From the NCBI RefSeq assembly GCF_008728515.1, contig NC_044996.1, positions 118,360,376 through 118,424,375 of the forward strand: a stretch of 64,000 bases of DNA, in the 5' to 3' direction. The translations under genes and the position numbers were made by a program. The stretch is from Papio anubis. Taxonomy: Eukaryota; Chordata; Mammalia; Primates; Cercopithecidae. Each line of letters begins with the position of its first letter. Position 1 is the stretch's first letter. Positions 48,955-60,101 of this stretch are shown one piece after another. The notes below the pieces were generated by a model. The model searched no databases and was not told the DNA's origin. It worked only from the letters and a program-made list of their open reading frames with translations.

Positions 48955-49460
48955 AGATGTTTGTACACCAATGTTCATAGCAGCCTTGTTTACAATAGTC
49001 AAAAAGTAGAAAGACCCAAATGCACATCATTGTATTTTTTAAATAGATTAAGAAAATAATTGTGGCTTATGTATGCAATGGAATATTATGCAGCCTTAAA
49101 TAGAAATAAAATTTTGATGCATGCTACACGTATAACCCTTGAAAACATTATACTAAGTGAAGTCAACAAATGCAAAAGGACAAAATGTTTATGGTTTGAC
49201 ATATGTTAAGTACCTAGAATAGTTAAATACATGAAGACAGAAAGAATAGCCATTACCAGAGCCTAGAGAAAGAAGATAATTGGTAATTATTATTTAATAA
49301 ATACAGAGTTTCAGTTTGGGATGGTGAAAAATTTCTGGAGATGGATATTGGTGATGGTTCCTAACAATATGAATGAACTTCATGTGACTAAACTGTGCAC
49401 TGAAAATGATTTAAATGGTAAATCTTATATTTTGTTTATTTTTACAACAAAAAACAATTT
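48955..49460 (+). mobile_element. Old L1 (L1MB/MC-like) 3'UTR, sense
   Basis: Sense order: CATAGCAGCCTTGTTTACAA, GCAATGGAATATTATGCAGC, CCTTGAAAACATTATACTAA, GAGTTTCAGTTTGGGATGG, CTGTGCACTGAAAATGA. Confidence 0.85.
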
Positions 49461-49479
49461 TTTATGATTTGTGATTTTT

Positions 49480-50045
49480 GTGTGTGTATTCTATCTTAAG
49501 AAATGTTTGCATACTCCAGGGGTGCAAAGATATTCTCCTATGATTACTTCCAGAAGTTTTTTGGTTTTAACTATTACCTCAATGTATGTGATCTATGGCA
49601 AGTTACTGTAAAGTACAAGATAAGAGTCATAGTTTATATTTTTCCATATGGTTATCTAGTTGTTCCAACACCATTTGTTGAGAAGATAATCCTTTCCTCA
49701 TCGAAAGACCAAAGCATATCAGATGAAAATCAATTGCACATATACTGTTCCGTTGATTTACGTCTGTCCTTATGCCAATACCATGATATTTTAATTGTTA
49801 CTGATTTACAGTTTTCACATAGAATAGTCTAAATTTTCCAACTTTGTTATTTTTCAAATGATTTTGTCTATTTGAGTTTCTTTGCATTTCTACATATATT
49901 ATACAATTAGCTTGTCCATTTCAACAAAGATCCTGCCTGCTGTGACTTTGGTTGAAATTTAATCTGTAAATAAATTTGTGTAGAAACAACGTATTAACAA
50001 GATTGAATCTTCAAATCTGTGAGTATGGCACACTATCTGATTAGT
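49480..50045 (-). mobile_element. Old L1 ORF2 fragment, antisense
   Basis: Antisense ORF2: CTAGTTGTTCCAACACCATT, GTCCTTATGCCAATACCATG. It faces the sense L1 just to its left. Confidence 0.8.
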
Positions 50046-50734
50046 TTTTGTTTTAATTTTCTCTAAGTAAAAGTGTGGTATTTTTAATTAATAAACTTTC
50101 TTTCTTAGAGCAATTTTAGGTTCACATTAAAATTGAGTGGAAAGTAGAAATAGTTTACATATACTCCCTCTCCTCACATAACATCCCCCACTCTCAACAC
50201 CACAGTATACATTTGTTACACTGCATCACAGTGGTACATTTGTTACAATCATTGCACCACAGTGATACATTTGTTACAACTGACAAACCTACCTTCACAC
50301 GTCTTTATCACCCAAAGCCCATCATTTACACTAGAGTTCACTCTTGGGAGTGTACATTGTATGGGTTTTGATAAGTGTATAATGGATATTCATTATACAC
50401 ATTGTATGGGTTTGATAACTGTATATGTATACTCAATATACACAAATGTATAAAGTGTATATGTAATTTGGTAAATGTATAGCCACTATCGTAATATCAC
50501 ACAGAATATTTTTACTGTCAAAAAAATCCTTTGTGTTCTACCTATTCATCTCTTCCTCCCCTCAACCTCTTACAATCACTGATCTTTTTACTGTCATGAT
50601 AGTTTTGCCCCTTTCAGATTGTCATATAGTTGGAATCATATAGGATGTAGCCTTTTCTGATTGGCTCTTTCACTTAGTAATGCATTTACGTTTCCCTCAT
50701 GTCTTTATATGGCTTGACAGCTCATTTCTTTTTA
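50046..50734 (-). mobile_element. Old L1 (L1MC/L1ME-like) 3'UTR, antisense, with local tandem repeats
   Basis: Antisense 3'UTR: CACTGATCTTTTTACTGTCA, CATATAGTTGGAATCATATA, CTTTCACTTAGTAATGCATT. Contains tandem expansions at 50201-50278 and 50353-50423. Confidence 0.8.
50201..50278. repeat. Three-copy local repeat, spacing 26 and 31 bp
   Basis: CACAGTATACATTTGTTACA, CACAGTGGTACATTTGTTAC and CACAGTGATACATTTGTTAC start at 50201, 50227 and 50258. Confidence 0.85.
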
Positions 50735-50739
50735 ATGTA

Positions 50740-51149
50740 TGATACGGTTTGGATCTGTGTTCCCACCAAATCTCATGTCGAGTTGTAATGCCCAGTGTTG
50801 GAGGTGGCACCTGGTGGGAGGTGTTTGAATCATGGAGGTGGATTTCCCATGAATGGTTTCACATAATCCCCTTGGTGTTGTTCTCATGATGAGTGCGTTC
50901 TCTTTATATACAGTTGTTTAAAAATGTGTTGCACCTCCCCCACTCTCTTGCTCCTGCTCCCAAATATTAGACACCTTGCTCCCCTTTACCTTCCAACATG
51001 ATTGGAAGCTTTCTGAGGCCTCCACAGAAGCAGAAGCCGCTATGCTTTCTGTACAGCCTGCAGAACCATGAGCCAATTAAATTTCTCTTTTTTAAAAATT
51101 ACCCTATATCAGGTATTTCTTCATAACAATGCAAGAACAGACTAATACA
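50740..51149 (+). mobile_element. MST-type MaLR solo LTR
   Basis: Starts TGATACGGTTTGGATCTGTG and ends GAACAGACTAATACA. Exact 5-bp target duplication ATGTA (50735-50739, 51150-51154). 410 bp, no internal sequence. Confidence 0.92.
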
Positions 51150-52505
51150 ATGTAGAACTCTTATGCCTAGATTTCTAGACTTCACCTAAACATTTCATGT
51201 TTTGAGATGCAAAAATTCAAATTTCCAATTTTTCTTTATTTATTTATAAAAATGCAATTCAGGTTTGCTTATTGACATTATAACCTACAACCTTGTTTGG
51301 GTTACTTATCAGTTCTAATAACTTTTTGGAGATTCCTAAGCATTTTCAAGTGTACAATCATATTATATACATTTAAGATAGCTTTATTTCTTTATTTTTA
51401 ATATAAACCTTTTCTTGTTTTTTTTTTTTTTTTCACATTTGCTAGATCTTTCATTAAACTGTGGACTAGAAGTTGTGGGAGTGAACATCTTTATTACTGA
51501 TTTTAGGGATAAAATGCAGTATTACACAAGTGATGTTAGTAGTAAAATTTTTCATAGAAATTTTTTATAACTACATTAGGTTGATGAAGTCCTAAAAGAA
51601 CTTCTAGTTTGCTGAATATCTTTCATATGAATAGGTATTGACATTTGTCATTTGTTTTAGCATATACTGAGATGACACTATAGTTTATAGGAAAATCACT
51701 AGTAGTTATGTTCTGACATGCCTGAACCTTTGCAACGTAAGTGGGTAGAGTAGTAAATAAGGAGTGAAAAGGGGTGGAGAAATAGGAACTAAAAATGAAC
51801 ATGATAGCAGAGGGTACTGTGAGCTCAATCAAACGGTGGAAGAATTTGAAGGATACAAGAATCACTTCAGAGATACCAAATTTCCAGTTAGGAAACTTAG
51901 AAGCAAAACTCAAACTGAGTACCCTATATGTACTAATGCTATAAAATATTATTTCAAAATGTAAAAAGGAGAAAAAGTAGGTCACTTACAGGCACATTGG
52001 AGTTGTAGAATCCTACGTTTTGAGAATATCCTTCATAGTTTTTCTAATTTATTTGCCCATCATTTGTTTCAAAGTTTTATTGACACCACTAGCAATGAAA
52101 ATTCCTTTCCATATTATGTTTTGTCACATATTAAATATTTGTATTGCTTTTATTTATTAGGCAATATTCTACTCTGGCACCAAATAGAATTCACTTGATA
52201 GCCTTCGATATTTAGTAACAGCTACCCACCATAAAAAATGTATTAGAGGTTCTATAATGTTATCCCATATGTAAAAGAAGACTACTGCAAAAATTGAGAT
52301 AGAGAAGGTAAATACCTGATATAGAGTGGTTTTGGGCACATGTAAGAACAGTTAAAAAGATAAAATCAGTAGAACGTTGGTGAGTTGAGGAGTGGTAATA
52401 GTAAGATTCAAAAATAAAGTTGAATTACCTAACCTTGATGGTGTTGACACATTATCCAGAATAAGGAAGACAAAAAAAAATCTTGACTAGAGGTGGCAGT
52501 TGACA

Positions 52506-52564
52506 TCATCATCGTCTTCTTCTTTTTCTTCTTCTTCTTCTTCTTATCATCATCATCATCATCA
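52506..52564. repeat. (CTT)n/(ATC)n trinucleotide microsatellite
   Basis: CTT units switch to ATC units near 52547. Confidence 0.93.
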
Positions 52565-52725
52565 GGACTACTGTGATTATTGCTGTTTTAGAATCTGTTC
52601 ATCTCAGAGCACTTGTAGAACAATCAGGTGGGCTGTCCGGAAAGTGACTGGAAATGTGAGTTTTGCCTATCTTCACTAATACAAAGTGGTGAGTGCAATT
52701 CTTGGGCATGTGTATTTCATACTAC

Positions 52726-52905
52726 TATTTCTACATTTCTGAAATACCAACAATAACACCTAATATTTCTACATCTCTGAAATAAGAATAATAACACCTA
52801 CTTCATAGAGTGATTGTAGGAATAAGGTGGATTAACATGCATAAAGTACAAAGAACAGCACTTGGATCACAGTAAATGCTCAATAGTTACTACAGTCACA
52901 AACTT
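52726..52905 (+). mobile_element. MIR SINE with a 38-bp tandem duplication
   Basis: The MIR 3' half is clear: AATAACACCTACTTCATAGA, CAGCACTTGGATCACAGTAA, ATGCTCAATAGTTACTAC. 52726-52763 and 52764-52801 are about 87 percent identical tandem copies of the same MIR part. Confidence 0.8.
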
Positions 52906-53469
52906 TTTATTTCCATAATACCCAAAATAATAAGAAAATGCAAGTATTAGAAATATAAGTTTGATATAACATACTAAGAATACTAGGGAAATATATAAAT
53001 TTTAAATTATTTTGGAGCATTAGTAAAATTATAGATTCATGTCAAATTTCCTTCCAATACTTTAGGTAGTCAAATTGACTCATTTATTATTTGGTGTGAT
53101 AGCCTTTGGTTCAATTTACAAAATATGTTTGTTTCTCCAGCGATTCAGAGTTTTTATCTCCTAATGAATGAATTTGTAACTGAATATGTGAGATGCTTTG
53201 GTTTAACAAATGTGAGTAGGACATGATGTGTCATTTCCAGACTGGATCACCAATTTCCCTCTGTACCTCTAACATTACCTCGGCCCTAAAATGAAGAGAG
53301 CATATAGCTCTCCTGCATAGATGGAGCAAGAAAGATGCCTTGATATAAGCCACTCATATTTTTTTTAACTGCAGTATAATCTACATAGCATCATCTATCT
53401 TGATTACTACAGAAATTTGCACCTAGAAATGTAGTGCTGTCATAACAAAGTCTTAAAATAAGGACCGGG

Positions 53470-53520
53470 CAGTGGGTGGTGAGGAGCGGTGGGTGGTGAG
53501 GAGCAGTGGGTGGTGAGGAA
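53470..53520. repeat. G-rich minisatellite, 3 x 17 bp
   Basis: Units CAGTGGGTGGTGAGGAG, CGGTGGGTGGTGAGGAG and CAGTGGGTGGTGAGGAA, each 17 bp with one change between neighbours. Confidence 0.93.
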
Positions 53521-53722
53521 ACAGTTATCAGAAGCTGTAAAAATGGTGATTCATGTTGTGCAGTGGCTAGTCATTTGATAAAGTTGTTGACAGAGTTAAT
53601 CTGGAATTAAAATTGTGCACCTAGTAAATTTGTAAATCAGGAAATAAAGATTGAAAAGGAATGCAAGTGTGTATTGGATGTTCTTTGCTACATTTGATAA
53701 AGTACCACAAAAAAGACATGGC

Positions 53723-54020
53723 AGCTGGGCGCGATGGCTCATGATTGTAATCCCATCTCTTTGGGAGGCCGAGGTGGGCGGATCATGAGGTCAGGAGATC
53801 GAGACCATCCTAGCTAACACGGTGAAACCCCATCTCTACGAAAAATACAAAAAATTAGCTGGGCATCGTGGCACGCTCCTGTAGTCCCAGCTACTCAGGA
53901 GGCTGAGACAGGAGAATTGGTTGAACCTGGAAGGCAGAGGTTGCAGTGAGCCAAGACCTCACCACTGCACTCCAGCCTGGGCACCAGAGACTCATGTCAA
54001 AAAGAAAAAAAAAAAAAAAA
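53723..54020 (+). mobile_element. Alu (AluS/Y-like), sense
   Basis: Full Alu with an A-tail. AAAAAAGACATGGC at 53709-53722 is repeated at the tail (ending 54028). Confidence 0.93.
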
Positions 54021-54028
54021 GACATGGC

Positions 54029-55284
54029 CTGGTTAAAATGCAGGAATAAAAGGAAAGAGTGAGAGTCTAGAAATTTGGGAACTTCTGAGATTAGAAGAGG
54101 ACTACTTTTTAACACTAATTGGTAAAACGTATATCTGAGAAAGGCCTTGTGAGACAAAGTCCAATTAAAACCCAGCCTTGTGGCAAAAATGAAACCTAGA
54201 GTATACCCTCACTATTAAAATCTCTGAACAGATTAAGATCTTTCAGAGAGAAGACCCAATTAAGGCGTTTACACCCAGTAAATCCTTTCAATTGTACAAC
54301 ATGGCTTAAGAAAAAGAGAATAAGGTTATGGTTCTCCTTTTAGAACTTGACGAACTCAATAAATAAGCAATTAAGTTGAAAGAGTGATATGGAGATGAGA
54401 AAGTAAAGAAATAGAACAAATTTACTAGGCATGTGCAGAAATGGACTGTGTGCATTGCTTTTATATCAAGGAGCTAACTACTATTAAATACATAATAAGC
54501 CTACTAAATTTCTTAAGAGAATGTTACTGCAAGAGAAACAGAAAACTTTATGACACTTTAAGACTCAAAATAATCCTTATGCCACCAACTTTCTAGTGGC
54601 AGCAGTCTCAGAAAACTGCAAAGACCCCAAGGAAAGATATTATTCAGTGCTTATTTCAGATGTTCCGCTTTGGATACATCTGGATACATTTTGGATAGTG
54701 GAAAAGGAAAAATATTCAGAGCTTGTAGCCAGAGACATTGGAGAGCAATGAATTGGGCATTCCTTCTCCATAGCATAATCAGGGCCCAGTCAAAGAACAT
54801 TCTACTAACTCACACTTCCTCCAGCTTTTGTACTTGAAAAGCAGGCCTTCCTAACATTTGCCCTGTCATAGTGTAGAATTTCTATGAACCCTGGACACTC
54901 TATGTTTCCCATTCTTTCCTTATACACATGATAACTGATTATAATTTCCCAGTTTCATAGATATATGAAATACATATGTTTATATAATATATATAGATAT
55001 TGATGTGGAACATTTAACTTGTTCAGTTGTTTTTTTTTTATTATTTCATAGATCGTAGGTCTCTGAGTCAAGAGTAATCATGACTGAACTTATGTATAGA
55101 TTCTCATACATCACTCAGAAGTTCTGAAATTTGAACAAATATGTAACAAGATGGGATTGTGAACATTTCTCTCTTGAAGAGGTGGCAGGGAGATTGCCTG
55201 CAAGAAGAAGCAGCCTAATATTTGCTAACCAGCAGTGCAGACTGTGACAGTCAGCTCTACACCAATATTTCTGGTACTTTTTTC
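54029..55284. other. Unassigned stretch
   Basis: No gene or named repeat recognised. Confidence 0.45.
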
Positions 55285-55640
55285 CAGGTATTTGTCAGAA
55301 TTGCATTTATCTGCCCTCTTGAAGTTGAAGCCAGGTGACTTGTTCTAATTAATGAAACATAAATGGAAATGATGTGTGCCACTATGAAGCAGAAGTCTTA
55401 AGGAGGTTTAAGAGAAGTATGAGATTCATGATGCTCTGTCTTTAACTTTGCCGAAACAACCCCAATGTTTGCGATGGTGGCTACTACATAAGCACTGATC
55501 CTGAGTTGAGACAATGTAGTGCTGATGTTCCAGCCAATCCACCATACACATGGAAGATCAGTGAGATTTACATCTTTGTTTTATAAGTAGTCAAAGTTTG
55601 GAACTTGTTTTTATTGCAGAATAATTTAGTCTACCTAATT
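55285..55640 (+). mobile_element. Ancient LTR-like repeat (unresolved)
   Basis: The 3' part with TTACATCTTTGTTTTATAAG, TTTATTGCAGAATAATTTAG and TCTACCTAATT resembles the end of the widespread LTR-type repeat also suspected at 40400-40865. Confidence 0.4.
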
Positions 55641-56044
55641 AAGTTATTTTAAGTATTAATTGATATCATTAATATCCTTTAAAAACAATGGTGACTTATT
55701 CATAAAAATATCAGATAATTTTAAAACAGGAAAGTTACACATATATATATACACAGAAACAAACTGGTTTATTTTTAATACAGAACTATCTTCAGATGAT
55801 ATGTTTGTATTTTTCCTTTTAGAAATTACTCAAATATTTTACTTATACTATTTAGTTAGATTAAAATGATGTATTTCCAGGATTCAGAGTACTTTTTTCT
55901 TTGATATTTCTAGTCTAGTGAAATAGCTCATATAGAATTAGATGCTGAAATAGCTCATATGGAATTAGATGTTCCTTGTAATCACTAGATAAATCATCAG
56001 AAAACATTGAAGATCAAACACTCTTAAAATTATTTTGTATGTTA
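55641..56044. other. AT-rich unassigned stretch
   Basis: Includes a 27-bp tandem duplication at 55919-55972. Confidence 0.45.
55919..55972. repeat. 27-bp tandem duplication
   Basis: The unit beginning TGAAATAGCTCATATAG occurs at 55919-55945 and 55946-55972 with two differences. Confidence 0.92.
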
Positions 56045-56049
56045 CTGTA

Positions 56050-56448
56050 TGTATCATGCCATTCTTTCATTGCTATAAAGAAGTACATGAGACTGGGTAA
56101 TTTATAAATAAAAGAGCTTTTATTGGCTCATAGTTCTGTAGGCTGTACACGAAGCATGGCACTGGCATCTACTCAACTCTGGAGAGGCCTCAGGAAATTT
56201 TTTTACTCGTGGTAGAAGGCAAAGAGGGAGTTAGCATCTCACATGGCAGAGCAGCAGCAAGACAGGGGAGGAGCCACACATTTTTAAATGACCAGATCTC
56301 ATGAGAACTCACTCACTGTGGTGAGAACAGCACCAAGCCATGAGGGATCCACCTCCATGACCCAAATACCTCCCACCAGGCCCCACTTCAGCACTGGGGG
56401 TTACATTTCGACATGAGATTTGGGTGGGAACAAATATCCAACTATTTC
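56050..56448 (-). repeat. MaLR 3' LTR (left)
   Basis: Opens TGTATCATGCCATTC and closes CCAACTATTTCA. It shares subfamily-level phrases with 58976-59344 (ATGACCAGATCTC, GCATCTCACATGG), so these two are the cognate LTR pair. Confidence 0.9.
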
Positions 56449-56634
56449 ATTCCACCCTTGGCACCCCCAAATCTCATGTCCCCCTCACATTGCAAAATGC
56501 AATTATGCCTCACCAGTAGTCCCCCAAAGTCTTAACTTGTTTCAGCGTTAACTCAGAAGTCAAAAGTCCAAAGTCCAAAGTCTCATCTTCTCCTCTTCAC
56601 TGCTCTAGTAAAGTTCCTTACATCTATGAGCTTG

Positions 56635-56668
56635 TAAAATAAAATAAAATAAAATAAAATAAAATAAA
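56635..56668. repeat. (AAAAT)n pentanucleotide microsatellite
   Basis: About six AAAAT units inside the MaLR internal region, at a place where related elements have a single A-rich GTAAAAT motif. Confidence 0.92.
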
Positions 56669-57073
56669 CAAGTTATTTACTTCTGAGATACAATGGAGGG
56701 TGCATGGGTTGGGTAAACATTCCTCATCCAATAGGGAGAAATTGGCGAAAAGTAAGGGGCCATAGGCCCCACGCAAGTCTGAAACCTAGAAAGGCAGTCG
56801 TTAAATCTTAAAGCTCCAAAATAATGTCCATTGACACCATGACCCACATTGAGGGCACACTGATGCAAAGGGTGGGCTCCCAAGACCTTGAGCAGCTCTG
56901 CCCCTGTGGCTTTGCAGAGTAAACCCACATGGCTGGTCTCACAGTTTGGAGCTGAGTGCCTGTGGCTTTTCCAGGTGTAGGGTGCAAGCTGCTGGTGTAT
57001 CTACCATTCTGGGGTCTAGAAGATGGTGGCCCTCTTCCCGACAGCTCCACTATGCAGTGCTTCAGTGGGGACT

Positions 57074-57617
57074 TGCGGGGGTCTGTCCTGCAGACCCTGA
57101 CCCAATGACAGATGAATAACATACACGACACAGATATTATGCTTGTCAGTCCAGCTAAGGATCTGGGCCACTTACAGACTCCAAGGAGAGTGCTGTAAAG
57201 AGTTGGCGGCCACAGCCCTGACTCGCTGGCCCTGCCAGCATTTATTCAGCACACATTAAATGACAAAGGCTTCGTGTCAACACCATTAGAGGGTAATTAA
57301 TCTGGTCACTTTCTGCCCCCCCCAACCCCTGCCATCGCACCTGAGAGAGCCATCCCACCTGTGAATGATCAAAGGTTAGTTTTAGGACCACATGAGTAAA
57401 GAAGTTATTTAGATAAACTCCTCTACATTCCTATGTATCTACTCTAAGTTATTTACTCAAGGTAAGGATTAGGCTGCCTTCATCCAGATCTATTGCTGGA
57501 GCTTATGCAACCCCCCGCCTCCCACCACTTCTGTGGGGAAAATTTCCAAGAAAGTATGCATCTATTACTTATAACTATCTTTAAAATTTTTCCCACCAGC
57601 CTGACTGAACTCCCACA
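57074..57617 (-). mobile_element. Nested solo LTR, probably class II (ERVK-like)
   Basis: 544 bp, TG...CA ends, inserted into MaLR internal sequence. Flanks GGGACT (57068-57073) and TGGACT (57618-57623) form a 6-bp target duplication with one change, as expected for betaretrovirus-like integration. On the minus strand a GAATAAATGC polyadenylation signal lies near 57240. The exact family (LTR14- or LTR22-like?) was not determined. No coding sequence. Confidence 0.65.
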
Positions 57618-57976
57618 TGGACTCTGTGTATGGCCTCCATCCCCACATCTCCCCACTTCACTGCCCTAGTAGAGGTTCTCTGTCAGGGCTCTGCTCCTGC
57701 AGCAGTCTTCTGCCTGGGCAGCCATGGTTTTCCATACATCCTTGGAAACCTAGGCAGAGGCTGCCAAGCCCCTACCACTCTTGCACTCTGTGCACCTGCA
57801 GGCTTAACACCAAGAGGAAGCCACTGAGGCTTATGGCAGCTTGTGCTCTGCAAAGTGGCAGACCAAGCAGTATCTGGGGTCCTTTGAGCCAAGGCTGGAG
57901 CAGGATAGACTGGGATGTGGGGAGCAGTGTCCTGAGGCTGCACAGGGCAGTGGGACCCTTGGCCTGGTCCATTAAA

Positions 57977-58240
57977 TCATTCTTTACTCCTAGGCCTCTG
58001 GACCTGTGATGGGAGGGGCTGCCACAAAGGTCTCCAAAATGCCTTTGAGGCCTTTTTCCCATTGTTTTGGCTGTCGGCACCTGGCTCATTTTTAGGCATG
58101 CAAATATCCCTAACAAGTGGTTGCTCCACAGCCTGCTTGAATTCCTCTTCCAAAAAAGCTTTTACTTTCTCTGTCACATAGCTAGGCTGCAAATTTTCCC
58201 AGCTTTTATGTTCTGCCTCCTGTTTAAATATAAATTCCAA
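57977..58240 (-). pseudogene. MaLR internal ORF remnant
   Basis: An 87-residue minus-strand frame (ESWENLQPSYV-type region with KVKAFLEEEF) lies in the gag-like part of the MaLR internal sequence. It is short and bounded by stops. MaLR internal ORFs are of unknown or lost function; not a host gene. Confidence 0.6.
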
Positions 58241-58690
58241 CTTTAAGTCATTTATTTACTCCCACATCTGAGCACAGGATTTTAGAAGCAACAAGAATAC
58301 ATCCTGGATGTTTTGCTCCTTAGAAATTTCTTTTGCCAGATACCTTAGGTCATCACTCGGAAGTACAAACTTTCACAAATCCCCAGGGCATGGACACAAT
58401 GCAGACAAGTTCTTTGCAAAGGCTCAATGAGGGTGACCTGTGCTCAAGTTTCCAGTAACGTCCTCATTTCTGAGACCTTGTCAGCCTGGACTTCACCGTG
58501 CATATGATTATCAGCATTTTGGTCACAACCATTTAACCAGTCTCTAAGAAATTCTAAACTTTCCCTCATCTCCCTGTCTTCTTCTGCGCCCTCCAAACTC
58601 TCCCAACCTCTGCCTATTACCCAGTTCCAAAGTCACTTCCACATTTTCAGGTATCTTTAAAGCAATAACACACTCTTCAGTACCAATAGT

Positions 58691-58975
58691 CTGTGTTAGA
58701 CCATTCACACATTGTTATAAAGCAACACCTGAGACTGGGTAATTTATAAAGAAAAGAAGTTTAATTGGCTCACAGTTCTGCAAGCTGTATAAGCATAGTG
58801 CTGGCATCTGCTCAGCTTCTGAGGAAGCCCCAGGGGGCTTTTATTCCTGACAGAAAGTGAAGTGGGAGAGGACATGTCACATACCAAAAGCGGGAGTGAG
58901 GCGGGGGGAGGTGCCACACAGTTTTAAACAACTCTCCTGTGAACTCAGAGCAAGAGCGCACTCCTTACCAAGAGG
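58691..58975 (-). repeat. Partial MaLR LTR of a different subtype
   Basis: Starts normally at the internal boundary (TGTGTTAGACCATTCACAC) but stops about 285 bp in, at CCTTACCAAGAGGATGG, and is joined directly to a second LTR. Its interior (GACATGTCACATACC, CAGAGCAAGAGCGCAC) differs from both cognate LTRs. Confidence 0.8.
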
Positions 58976-59344
58976 ATGGAAAAAGAAATACCTAAGAGTG
59001 AGTAATTTATAAAGAAAAGAGGTTTAATTGGCTCACAGTTCTCCAGGCTGTTTAGGAAGCATGGTGCTGGCATCTGCCCACCTTCTGGAGACCTCAGGAA
59101 TCTTTTACTCATGGCGGAAGGCAAAGGGGGAGCCAACATCTCACATGGTAGAGCAGGATCAAGGGGAAGAGCCACACACTTTTCAATGACCAGATCTCGT
59201 GAGAACTCAGTCACTTTGGTGAGGACAGCACCAAGTCATGATTCACCTTCACGACCCAAACACCTCCCACTAGGCCCCATCTGCAACTTTGAGGATTATA
59301 TTTCATCATAAAATTTGGGTACAGACATATTCTCAACTATATCA
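58976..59344 (-). repeat. MaLR 5' LTR (right), lacking its first 30 or so bases
   Basis: Begins at AAAAAGAAATACC, missing the usual TGTTAGTC... start in antisense, and ends CTCAACTATATCA next to the target duplication. Best match is the left LTR at 56050-56448. Confidence 0.85.
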
Positions 59345-59349
59345 CTGTA

Positions 59350-59720
59350 TGTAGAGGTAGCATAATGACATAACACTGATCACTCATAGAAAGCATTAAT
59401 TAGGGAATGCTTAGAATAATGTTGAAAATAATGGTAAATTGTGATGGCAGCAGTTAATTCGTTAGTTTCTAAACTAGTTAATTTCTTAGTTAGTTTCTGA
59501 AAAGAGAACATATATATTGTGTCTCAGCATGACCTATGACATCAATGGCCAGTTAGTACATATATGTAGGTATCAGGGAAGGGGGAGAATGATATATAAG
59601 CCAAGGGGAACATGATTTACCCTTGGCAAATGCTGTGTTTCATCATTCCCCCTATGTACCCCATGGATATGTACAATTATTATTAGTCAATTAATAAAAT
59701 AAAATTTAAATTAAAAAAAT
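59350..59720. other. Unassigned stretch, possibly short L1 3' end
   Basis: 59575-59720 (GAGAATGATATATAAGCC, CATGGATATGTACAATTATT, A-rich end) faintly resembles an L1 3'UTR. Otherwise nothing recognised. Confidence 0.35.
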
Positions 59721-59721
59721 C

Positions 59722-59890
59722 AGACAAGATCTGGTTTAAATCAAGTTCTGCTACAAACTGGACATATGCCCTTAGTCATTACTTGCTTTTGGACTTTTAA
59801 CCTTGTTTTTGGACTTTTTTCATTTGTCCAATGGAGATGTGCTACTTACTTCACAATGTTATTGGGTAAATTGTGAAAGATAGATAACAA
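59722..59890 (+). mobile_element. MIR SINE fragment
   Basis: MIR order: AAGTTCTGCTACAAACTGG, TTTTCATTTGTCCAATGGAG, TGCTACTTACTTCACAATG. Confidence 0.75.
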
Positions 59891-59943
59891 GAGTTCCTTG
59901 CTTGCCTTCTTTCCAAATCTTTATCCCCTTGTTGGGGACAGAG

Positions 59944-60100
59944 GTTGTACTAGGTTGAATAGTGTCCCCTAAAATTCGTGTCCACTCGGAACCTCATGGA
60001 AACACAAACTTTTCAGACGTGATCAAGTGAAGATGACATCATACTGGATTAGGGTGGGCCCGAATCCAGTGACTATGTCCTCATAAGTAAAGAAAATTTA
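59944..60100 (+). mobile_element. MLT1-type LTR 5' part
   Basis: GTACTAGGTTGAATAGTGTC, CCCCTAAAATTCGTGTCC, AGGGTGGGCCCGAATCCAGT and GTCCTCATAAG are diagnostic MLT1 phrases. An Alu begins where it stops, and no 3' half is seen beyond the Alu. Confidence 0.8.
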
Positions 60101-60101
60101 G

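Larger units (their letters stand above)
51155..53708. other. Unassigned stretch with MIR and microsatellites
   Basis: No gene. The first part (to 51600) may be old L1 antisense. Contains a poly-T at 51418-51434, plus the microsatellite, MIR and minisatellite listed separately. Confidence 0.4.
56050..59344 (-). mobile_element. MaLR (MST/THE1-type) provirus, antisense, rearranged
   Basis: LTR-internal-LTR structure in antisense, bounded by an exact 5-bp target duplication CTGTA (56045-56049, 59345-59349). The 3' LTR is on the left (56050-56448). Internal sequence covers about 56449-57073 and 57624-58690. The 5' LTR side is on the right (58691-59344) and is abnormal, with two joined LTR pieces. 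A solo LTR of another class sits inside. MaLR elements are non-autonomous ERVL relatives; all frames here are broken. Confidence 0.9.

Noticed and set aside
50201..50278. CRISPR-like spaced repeat
   Set aside because: Only three uneven units within an L1 3'UTR of a vertebrate genome; simple local tandem duplication.
57617..58009. 130-codon plus ORF and overlapping minus ORFs
   Set aside because: All fall in GC-rich MaLR internal sequence, which stays open by composition; no host protein recognised.
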